Origin: Rostratula benghalensis
Taxonomy: Eukaryota; Chordata; Aves; Charadriiformes; Rostratulidae
DNA: 64,000 nucleotides
Assembly (NCBI GenBank): GCA_013399305.1
Contig: VXAI01000015.1
Coordinates: forward strand, 3,075,329 to 3,139,328
Reading direction: 5' to 3'
Shown: piece by piece, positions 42,001 to 54,000 of the stretch
How positions within the stretch are numbered: the first letter of the stretch is position 1
How the letters are laid out: the number at the start of each line of letters is the position of its first letter
The notes under the pieces: generated by a model
Seen by the model: the letters and a program-made list of their open reading frames with translations, nothing else
The model's database searches: none
Told to the model about the DNA's origin: nothing
Position numbers and translations under genes: made by a program

Positions 42001-45000
42001 AAAGCTTTTTGCAACAAACACCTTGCAGTCACAGCAGCATTCACTAATAGACACTTAACACCTATTAGCACTTCCCTGGTCAAGCAAAAACAGACACTCT
42101 GCTTCTGTATGCAAGGTAGCATGCAGTCAGTGATTTTTCAAATTACTCAGGTCCAGCTGTGGCACAAAGCCATAGTACACTCTTTCTCTTAAAACATTAT
42201 TGAGGCGCAAAACTTTTACCCAGGTGGGAATCAAGGACTAAATTTTCACTAGTCAATAAAAAAGGGACATGGCACCAGCTTACAATTGCTCCCTCAGCTG
42301 GCCCGCGTACTCCATAGGATGGTTTAGTCTGTGCAAATTAACACCCACGGACAGCACGAGGCCACAGTTTGGCTGATAACACATGCAAAAGCTTGTTCCT
42401 AGCAGGAAATTCAGATGCAGGCATTCTGCTTAGTGAAAGGGGAGCAGCAAGTGGGCATCAGCTGTGCTACGCCAGACGGCTCAGGGCCTCAGAACAATCC
42501 CTTGCCCGATTTTTTTTCCAATTGCACAGATGTAGCCAAGGCACCCTAGCAGACATTTCATCTAGGGCAAAAGACATCTACGTTTCATTCAGTTTGATCC
42601 ATTCTGTAACATAAACCTACATCTCTCAGCACATAAATCACAGCTGAAAATGTGTTTTCACGCCCCACAAAGTTTACCCCAGGTTACAGCAGATGAAATT
42701 CCTGCCCAAAACAAAGTATGGCAATTAATTTGTACATTTTTTTTTGTCTTCCAATGTTAGAATGCATGAATCAAAGCCATTAATTCTGAATTCTTCCTTT
42801 AAAAGATATGTATTAACTGCAATCCACCTCCTCCTTAAAAGTTGTGGTTCATAACCAGAAAAAATGGTGATGTTCTATTGTCAGTAACTACACAGGAATC
42901 TGTTTACCATCATCATGAATTTAAGGAAACCATTTCACTTGTATCACAACTTTTTCACACAGATGGTTATACTTAAATTAAATTGATGGGTTTTTTAAGA
43001 AAGAGAAAGACTTACCATTTCACTTTCCTTTTCCAATAGAAGGTCTTCTGCAGGTCTTGTATCCCTACCTGGAAAATTATATACTTGATGTATGCATTAG
43101 TTGCTTAGCAATTTTATGTTTCTTATGTGAACTTTTAAATGTATTCAACAAAAACAACAAGAAACATTAACAAGGCCTATCACAAAGCCATAAAAAACCC
43201 CGTAACTCAGAGTTCAACTCTGTTCACAGCCTATTATTAGTATCTCACAATTCTATCACCACCAAATTAAACCCCACTGAGTGAAATTATGTAAGACAAT
43301 AGCATCAGAATCTATACTGGATTTCTTATGAAATGGAATACAATTACCTTTCCTTGAAATTCTCTTTAAATTCAAAGCTTTTCTCCTTTTCTCTTGAAAT
43401 TCAATCTGCAGTTTTATTTCAACAACCTAAAATGTAAATCAAGTCTAATAAAGCACTTAAATTTTATAAATAAATTACTGAAGATGAAAAAAAACAGTAT
43501 AACTTGCTCAAGTACTAATAAGTCAGTATCATACCTGTTCAATGTTAGACCAGAAGTATTCTATTTCTCTAGCAATTGATGCAGCAATTCGCCTTAGTTT
43601 GTTTTCTTCTTCCCTTTTTGCTCGCTCTTCGCTAAGTTTCTTTTCTTCGTGATAACGAGCCACAGTTCTTACCATCTAAAATACCACGAGAGATGCTGAA
43701 TTAGGCTACTTCAAAATACACATCACTGCATTTCTTAAGATTATAGTGGTTATCAGCAGCCAGATGTTGACCATAGCTTTACACTCGTAGCACTTAGCTC
43801 CAGTATTTCTAAGTCTTACCGTGCCAGGAAAACAACAGACATGAAACGCGAAGGAAAAAAGAAAATACAAGAGCTATAACTAAGCAATCAAGGAGGAAAC
43901 TACTCTCTTCTCAACAACAACAACAAAAATAGAAAAAAAAAATCTACTGAAATTAGTAGCAAACACACAAAAGAAAACTTTTTTGAGACAGCACATACGA
44001 AGTCACAGAAATCACATCACAAAATGTCAGAGACCAAAGGACAAAGGAGTTTATAAAAAGCGTACATACATGAGCGCAAGATCAGTCAATGGCTGTTAAA
44101 GACTGATAAACCTGCAACATTTACCCAAGGAGGCACCTAAAACATTGACTTCCAGCAGCTTGAAGCACACTGCCAGAGGAAGGATCATTTCATATTTGCC
44201 CTTCCTGCTGCCCTCCTATTCTTAAATACCTACCATTGGCCACAAATAGAGTGGGTGCTTCAAATCTGGATTTAAATTATATTCAAAAAGCAGATCTTCA
44301 TTTTACAAAATGATAAACCTATTTCAACACTTTGCTTATAAGGAACAGAGTTCTGAGTTTCCATCATTTCAGAATATACAATAGAAAACAACATGGCAAT
44401 TCAAACTAATGAATCTCAGTTGCTCTCTTCATTACCCCAAACTGCTCAAAAATTTATCAAAAGAAGGTACTACTTTGTTAGAATCCATCAAAAACTCTTG
44501 CTTATTGTAAATAAATAGATTTTACATATTTCATCTCAGACCACCCTGATTTTCATTCCATCACTGACTTAATTATTCCCACTGTGCTGCTCTCTTCCCC
44601 TATGGAAACAGTTCTCTACCATGTTTCCACTGCTGGCCTTAGAACTCCATGGTTTCTCCTTCATCTTTTTCTGAGATTAAGAAAAAAGAATTAGACAGAT
44701 AACAACACCCAATGGAAGTTATGTACAAAACTCCGTATTTCCTTTTCACTGACAGGGAACAACTGGTTTGTGAGACAGGCACAAGAGCTGTATTTTTTAA
44801 ATATGACACAGTCAACATATTGACCGGATCCCGTAAACAAGATACTTGATTCCCAGAGGAATAAAATCCACGAAATCCAAAACCACCATTTGCATCCACA
44901 AGCAATACAATTACCTAGTCTGTTTCAAATGCTAGAATATCCAAAACTGACAACATGGCTTCCCATTTAAGTTAAAAATTGGTGCCTTATATTCCCATCA

Positions 45001-48000
45001 CTTCTATCTGTAAAAAAAGGACATTTAAATACCAAGCTGACTGATGCCAAGACCAATTGTTGTGAGTCAAAAAATGTTTTTCAAGTACCTTCTTAGCAGT
45101 TGCCATCTTCCACTTTCTCTCTTGGGCAAAATCAGTTGCCATCCACTGCATTTCTTCCAGCAAATAATCCCAGTGAGATTTTGGTCTAGGAGCCTCTTGG
45201 AGTTTAGGCAGTCGCCTCAGGGACCATAAACCTTCCTTTCTCAGTTCTGCTATTCGCTGATGGATTTGATTTTCCTGAAAAAGAAGGACATCTAGTTACA
45301 ATGAAGCTGCAGAATGTTCCTAAACCAGTAGTCAAACTCCTACTCCATCAAACTAATTGACAGCAAAAAGAGGTGTAACGGCATGGCACGTGCATTACAA
45401 AAATCAAGTCTGAACACTGCACCAATAACAAAATTACCAGACTAAATTCAACCTATGCATAAAGAGAATCATAGTACTTCAACCTGCATTACAAGAGGTA
45501 CTTGGCTAAACGACAGCATAAAAATGTTTTACTGGGCAGCATAAAAACCAAGTTATAATATAGATGCAAACAGCAATCAAATAATGCTTGTTTTATTCAT
45601 AAATGGTAATTGCAGGTGTATTTATCCACAGAAGAGATATTTATCTCCATTATTGATACTACTTGATCCCTATGATGTTCCCATTAAATACACAGAACAA
45701 CATCTGCAGTTAGCTTTTAAGAAAAATAAAGTTGAAGTCACCTCAAATGAGCAGATAGAATTAATATAATAGGCAGAGAAAGAATGCATAAAGTATGAAG
45801 ATCAGTAAGTCTTCTTCAACTTCTTTGAAGCAAAACTCAGTATGTAAAGCAGACTGAAAAAACCAAATATCCCACTCCCCTGAAAAATAGCCCATTTTCA
45901 TAACCCAAACACATTGCTTGTGTTAATTGTTATTTGTGGTGTGTCTTAACTGTTCGTATGTTTCAGGGAGAACAAAAAAAAAATCTCACCAGCTTTACTT
46001 GCTCAGCAAGTTTGTCTTGAGAGTTCTCCTGTGGTAATACTGCTGCATTCTGGGCTGGACTTTGTGTTTTAGGTGCTGCTGCTACTGCTAAGCCAGGGGG
46101 TTTTGATGCAATAGGAGACAGAGACTTGTTAGTTGCTGGAGAGGTCCTGTTTGTTTGTACTGGGTATGTAGAAGGTGGTGCTGTGCCCGAGATAGTCGCT
46201 GGCACAACCGATGAGGTAGGCGGTAGCGTATTTGCCGTGAGACGCTGAGAAGTCTGAGCAGGATCTGCAGATGGTCGTGTCAGAGTCACAGTCTGCCCAA
46301 GAAACACAGTGGTTAGTGATGAGTTTAGGATTCAATACTGTCTTAGTCTATGTTACAGCAGAACACAATGCAGACTTAAATTTAATATAATAAAAAAATT
46401 ACACCTTCATGTTTATAAGGAATGGATTTAACTGTCCAGTGGAATAAAAAAACATATTTAATGTATTTTCAAGAAGGTGATGTTCTTAGATTTTCCTGGG
46501 TATTGTCTTTTCACCCCAACAACGCTCACATACCTGTTGCTGTATTGCAGCCTGGGGCTGTGACACTTGGTTTGGCGTCTGCCCTTGCACGTGGATCGCA
46601 GGGGGCACCTGCTGCTGAAGCGGCGCTGGAAGCGGAGCGGGCGTCAAGGGTACGCTTTGAGGCTGGATCTTCACCTGAATCTGAGGCTGAGCTGGAGGTT
46701 CCACCACCTGGGGTTGCTGCTGCGAGAGCTGCAGCGCGGCCGGCAGAGAGGTGACGGGGACGTTGGCGGGCTGCAGCCTCCCCGGCAGCTGCGGCGGAGG
46801 TGTGTGCAGGCTGGCGGCGTTCTGCACCGGAGGGCCCTTGGAGGGGTCGTACTGCTGTTGGCTCTGCTTCTGTCCAGTCAGCTGTACGGTCTGAGGAGTG
46901 GGAGGCATTCCACCTGCAAAGCAAGGGAAAACACAGCACCGGTGAAATTAAACACTCAAATGCTCTTTACCGATATAAAATCAACTGCAAACAGACTAAT
47001 TTGTTACTTAAGTTACTTACTTTGCCACAAGACACCATCACTTGAAAATACCACATCACAATCACAAAAGAAATCACCGTTACAATAAACAACAAAGTAA
47101 TTCATGCATGGGACTGCAACTAAAATTTGGAGCACAGCAACTATAAAAAAAAACAGGTCACTATATGTCTTCTGAACTTCTTATATTAAAAAAGAAAAAA
47201 AGGACTGGTGAGCTAATGGAATTCAACCTGAAATAACAGCACCAAGTCTAAATAATATTTAGTTCTTGACACATTCACTCTACCACATATTCTAAAGCTT
47301 GGCATAACTAATGGATAAAAATTTGTCATGGTGTTGCAAATTAGGAGGTTTCCTTTTCAGAAATCATTGGCTTAGTTCCAGAATTCTCAGATTATCCATT
47401 TTGCATCAGCACCTGTGACGTTATTTCCATGCCCACATGCACCTTTGGAGCCCGTCACCCAGCTCCTTAAACAAACCAGGCATTGCATACCAAGTATTAA
47501 TTTACATGGAGAAGTGTGTGGTGGGACTAGGATCTTAGAAGGCGAGAAGCCCAAGTTTCTAGTCCCATCACTAACATCTCCTTGTTAAATTAATGTGCAA
47601 TTGGCATGTGGTGACACAGTACCTTGTGCCGTTGGCATTAGCTGTTGAAGAGGAACTCCTGAAGCCACACCCGGGTGCTGAAAAACCATCCCATGACGGC
47701 CCACTTCAATTCGTGGTCTCTTAGACGAATCTGTGATATTCAAATTCCATTTATGGCATGGTATAATGGAATGGGTTCAATCTTACAAAGCAAACTACTA
47801 CACATGATTCCGACATCAGCTCAGAAAGCTACGACTACTAAACATGTGTAGCATTTATGAAGAACATGCTCCAAGGGCAGAGTCCCTCTAAACTTCAAGT
47901 TGGCCATCTCCAATCTTCTTAGCCAGAACAATCAACCTGACAGCGTCTCCATGCCTGCCAGACCCAGGCCTATGTATTGTGAGTGGAGTGTGCTCTTCAC

Positions 48001-51000
48001 ACAGCACCATTCACAATAGATAGCCCTAAGGATTTGGCAATTCCCAAGGTGAGGCAAAACCTTATTTTGAGAGTTACAGAACAGTGGGCTCCATTAACTG
48101 TTTGGAAAAAAGTAAAATAAAATAAAGAACCAACGTGAAACTGTGTGTGCAGAACATACCTGCTGGTGCAAGTGCCTGCTGTCTCTTAAAAGCTTCGATT
48201 TCTATGGTGTTCACAGTCCCCGTTACTGGAGTCCCTGTATGCGTTTGCTATGGGAAAAAGAAAACAAATCACAAAAGTTCAATCTGCAGATGCTCTAACA
48301 CCAAGATGTAACTTGAAAATGGGTCAAAAGAGGCCAGCGCAGAACAAATCCTTCAGAGCAGTTGTACAACGAAGAAAACAAGATTCATTCGATACTGCTT
48401 GAAAGTTTTAGATGTCCATAATGCAAAGATACCCTTTGTTGAGTTTAAATTCTAAACCAGTAACTGAACTGATGAAGTTGACTTGCCCAGTATTTTTTTA
48501 ATAAATGGAAATTTTCATTATTGTATTATCTTTCATTATTTGCATAATGCTGCAATGGAGTCAAAATGACGTATTCATATTGTACGTAGCTGCAATAAAA
48601 AACTGACATGAAAAAGTGAACATTGTGACTTCATTACAAGATTAATTAGAAGGGAAATTAGATGAGGAGAGAGAATTTACGCATAAGCTGTATCATAACT
48701 AGCATGACACTAAGAAATGAAAGTCAATACATTTGTGAAAGCTCATCTTTTTCACTCTGTGAAACACCAGTAACACACAAATTAACTCTTGTCCTGAAGA
48801 CCATTTAAGCCTACTTCGGTCTCCACTACTTTCACCCTCAAGATAGAGCTCCACGACAGTCAGCCTTGAAATATTTCAGGAAAGATGGCTAAGGCTCAGA
48901 AGACAGAATAAAAGAATCTCAGCCAAGTTACACAAGTTCCAATTTTCCAGGTGCTAGATTTGTACTTGTTTGCAGAGCTGGCAAAATGAGTACCATGAAG
49001 AAACTCAATGAGCAGAAAGACAATATTGCCATAAGGCTCATGTGACACCACAGCTCTTCAGAAATTTACTAGACATTTTGTTTGAGGAGAACCACCACAC
49101 AACTCTGAATTAACAATGGTGGAGGGAGGTGTTTGAGTCCCCATCCCTGAATGTGTTGAAGAGTGGTTTAGATGTGGTGTTGGGGAATATGGTGTAGGGG
49201 AGAACTTTGTAGAGTAGGGCTGATGGTTGGACTCGATGATCCCAAGGGCCTTTTCCAACCTGAATGATTCTATGATTCTAACAAGCCTGGAAGAGCACTA
49301 TTGACTTTGAGGTGGGAAAGAAATCACGGGGGTTTGATTCAGCCAGCTGGAGTTCAGCTTCAGTAGGATTACATACTGCATGAAAACCTCATTTCAAAAG
49401 TACTACAAATAATGTCATCAATGATGGCAGAGAATATATCCTAGATAATCCCTTCAGCGTCAAACTCAGACAGCAGATTTACATATGGGATTATTGATTT
49501 GGTATATGATGATTCCCATGCTCTTTGGGCCCTCAGCACTACTGGAAAATACTAACATCCACCAGTGCTTGTGCAAGCCCAGTTCTTTTCACTGAATTCC
49601 AAGTCACATTTTTAAGTTCTCCTCAATATTTAGCCATGCTATACCAAATATTCTACTATGAAACTTACTATGAGGAAAGTAAGAGTCCAAAGAAAGGGTT
49701 TAAGAGATTCTATCAGAATGTACAAATATGAACTTTATGGTAGCCTCTACGTCCTGGAAAATGAGCTAATTTCACAGTCAAGTTCACCAAGTGTAATTTG
49801 CTACTGGTGAGAGCCTCTTCCATATCAATGTACAGTAAGGCTTTGCAAATATTGTAAAAATTTATTATGACAGCATACCAAAGACAACAATTTCTCAAAA
49901 GAATCTTCTACTGTATTGACAGATCTTTCCTTCTCTCACTTTTAATACAAATTCTAGCTCTGTAAATTAAGCCTAAGGAAGTAAACACCAGTCTGCATGG
50001 AAATGAACTCTGGCAGTCACAACCATGCAGCTCCAGTGCTTCACCCAATGGTGTTCATAAACATAGCCAATGTCATCTAAAATGTTGGGGTTTAAGCACT
50101 CCTTTTTGAGCTGAATATCTCTCACGCCACTCAAATTCTATCAATAGCTATGAATTAATGACATTTAATCTCTCTGCTGCATTTGTGGCCACTCTAGCGA
50201 TACAGCTATAGCTGTCAATTGTGAATTTTGGTTTTAACAATCTCAGGCTGGTATTCACCCATAATGGTGATGGTTCACTGCCATCTCACACTCAATATGG
50301 ATTAAGTTTCAAATTTTTGTCTTCTCACAAGGCAGACATGCAGCAGATTTCAAGTCCAGCAGCCAGTGCCTGCTAGAGCATCATATGCTTTGGCATTTAT
50401 ACAATTTTCAAAAAAGTCACAAAAACGTATTTTGGGCGATGCTGCGGAATTAACAAATTCAGCTTATGTCCCACTTGCATCAAATGCTTTCTGGGCCATC
50501 AGTTTAAGAAGATACATTCTCCACTCTCTGCTTCAAATGCCATTTATTTCACCAATGCTCTTACCCTGGATGATTACATACTCACAGTTTCAGGCTGCAT
50601 CTCTACCTTAGGATTTTTGACTGACATTTTCTCTAAGAGAATGCCTCCCAGCTGTCTGCATTATCACCACATAATTTAGGCCAGACGCTTCAAAGAGCAA
50701 AGATGTTACATCTTTATGAATTGCAGCCACACACCACTAATATTAGACTAAAAGTGTCCTAAACTTTAATTAAAATAATGTAGATCTCCGGAGGTCACAA
50801 TTATAATCATTCTGAGTGCTGCACTTACGCACTCAGACTTGAATGATGATGCTGATCATGACACATTATTTCTCTGTAAACAGTTACAAAGAGAAAGACT
50901 GATGAAAAATCTTTCTTATACTTTCTTTTAAGTTTGTGCTAAAAGGTATTATCGTAATTACACAGAGCTGTGTCCATTTCTACCACGTACCTGCTAGTTT

Positions 51001-54000
51001 CTCTGAAACCAGTCTGAAACGGTACAATACTTACAGAACTACTTCATTGCTGCTGTAGCTATAGCTTGATGATAACTCTAATCACTACAATAAATAACCT
51101 GATATAATATTACATATTTTAAAGGACTCCGATGAAGCCTGACTACCTAAGATGACTTCCAGGTCGTGTCAGTAACAGCCATAACAAAGAACTCTCTCAG
51201 TGCAAGCCCCTTTACCATCCAACTCGTTTGTGAAGTATCACAGGGAACATCCCATTTCTTCTACGCAGAACGGACAAAACCCATTTTACATTTCATTCAA
51301 TGCTTCATTTTCAAAAACCCAGACGAAAGCAGCACAGACTCTACAGCTTCCATGGTACAGCAGAGTAATTCACCCTGTAACACCTGCTATTCAAGTGTAT
51401 ATAATTAAGCTAAAAAGTAAGGATTTCATACGTATTTCCATTGCAGAGGAAATAGGTTATATGAATTCTCAATGTATATAAGCAACGATGTCTGGGTGGC
51501 ACAGATTTGAAGGTAGCTGCATAAACCCATACAAGCCTGAATTTAAAAGCTGCATTACCACTGATCCACAAAAAATTTAATTATCACATTTATTCCTTTG
51601 TTCAGTGTTCCTTCATGGAAAAAAAGAGAAAAAAAAAAAAAAAAAGAAGGAATAAAACTGTAAGAAAGGACTTGTATAATAAAAATAAGCACTTCAGTTT
51701 CTTCTTCCCAACATTTATGGTACAGCTAATGGAAACCAGTTAGTTATTTTAAAAAATTGTGTCAGAGGGTTATTATTGTTGTTTAAAACATTTCAGGGAT
51801 GGCAAATCCAAAACCTTCTGTAGCCATACTCAAAACCTTTAATAGATGAGGGAAAAAAAGAAAAGAAATTTATAAGAAATCCACAATTACAATGCCACAG
51901 ACAAAAGAATCCATATTATCACTATGCGGAATGCAAAATGAACTGAATGTATTAGGGAAACAAAAGACAAACAAACCAAAGTGAAAACATTCAAGCTGAA
52001 AGTTAATGAGATCAGCCAGCAACCTGCAGACAAAGATTTAACTTCCTCAAGGCTTCATTAGTACTGATGCATTTGAAGATTGCAAAGGTTCTTTTTTTGT
52101 TTCGTTTAGATGATAAGGGATGGGCTCTTGGGAAAATTCTAATTCATCTAAGAAATATCAAATCTGAATGAAGAAAAAAAATCTGGGATGAAACTACATT
52201 TTAGAACCATTGAAAAGTACCTGAAATGGTTGCTGCTGGGTTGAAAAAGCAGCAGAAACATTTGGAGGAAGCTGGGTTGCTATAGCGACAGGAGTACCAG
52301 TCTGCCCATCCTTTCCTGTCACAACCTTTACCTGAGAGAAATATTTTGGGAAAAAAAAAAGGAGAATCATTTTCTTTTTAAAAGTTTTTCTTCTTTTTTT
52401 TTTTTTTTTTCTTCTGTACTGTTCAACACACTCATTTTGTACTGGTGGTACCTCACTGAAGAGGGGATTATAACTACACCACCATCGGTACAGCTCAGTT
52501 TGAACACAGGCTGGTTTTGAAGAGTTCTGTCTCACGTTTAATAACAGAACAGTGCCCGGCCTTCACTATTTATAGAGACTTCTTGTCACTGGAAACCTTT
52601 CCGTAAATCCAGTTAACATAAAAGTGTGTTTTAAATTTAATGATTGCTGCTCCTAATGGACAACAAATTAGCATGACAGACAGTTTGAACTTAAGAAAGC
52701 TCCAACATTTATTTAAGCAATGAGCACAGCCACCATTCGCTCTCCCCCTGAATTCCCAAAGGGATCGACCTTTCCAGGCAAGGGATGAAGTGCATTGCTT
52801 TAGCAGAAAGTGATAAGGAGGGGGAAAAAGGGGGAAATAAAAGAGGAGAGGACAAAAAAAATACAAAGAAAGAATATACTCAAAAGATCTTTCAAATCTT
52901 TCAAAAGGATTCATCATTTGAAAACACGAAAAGACTTCTGCTGTTGCACTTTACAAAATTCTCCAGCAGTTAAGACAGACAAGCAGCTCTCACAAACAAA
53001 AGAGGACCCGTCACAAGAAGGCAGTGAAATACAGCAAACTCCAAACCCGACAGACCAAGGGAAAGAGCCTCAACTCAAGTAAATTGTAGTAGCGCCACTG
53101 ACTTCAATAAACAATTTACACCCCCTAAAGATTGCTCAAAATGTGCTTACTGTGGTTAAAAATACCTGGTATTTCAGCTGACAAACACGCAAGCCAACAA
53201 GAACACCTAAACAATTTGACAAAATACAAACCAGGTGAAAAAAAAATACTGAATATCCATTGTCAATAAATTACAGTAACAAACTAGCTCTTATGTTACT
53301 ATGCATGGGAAGAAATGATTCTTTCAAAATTATATATATCACCAGCAGAACCACCTTTTTCCTAGTCAAGAATTTTAGACCACAATACAATGAAAACTTA
53401 AGTTTCAGCTGGTAAATTGTTAAAATTTCCCATGAATTCCAGCTGAAGATTTGATCACTAACAATTCACACCTAAGAGAGTCACCTATTTGCTCTGAAGA
53501 CACTAATTTCTAACAGATATTTCAAAGCAGTAAAAGTTCCTTTACAGGACAGGTTTGGGTCGGTGCTTTACAAATTGGCACCTATAGACCCATACATATT
53601 TTTAGAAATTTTAAAAGGTATTTGTGAATGCCAAGTGATGTAGTGGCATCAGTTATATTCACCAGTGGCCAGGGAGGCTGGCAGGCAGGCACTGCACCAG
53701 CACCCACGGGTGCTGCAGGTCAAGAGCTACACGAATGGGTACAAATGTGCAGGAACAGCTTCCCAGCATCTCTCTGTGGCAACCTTATTTCAAACCCTTT
53801 GCCATTAATAAACAGTGAATTCAAGTTTTTTATTTACACAAAGGTTTAAAATCACTAAGTTACCTTGTTACTGTCCAGTCTCTAAGTGTTATTTTTTAAT
53901 CATTTAGACAGCAATACACACACAGAGCTCTAAGCCTGAACAACCTGATTCATTACTACAGACCCATATACATTATGATTCCCATGTTCTCTCGGAATAA

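Noticed and set aside
50366..51481. Plus-strand open frames in EP400 intron 3
   Set aside because: Short, ordinary in composition, without splice context or family resemblance.
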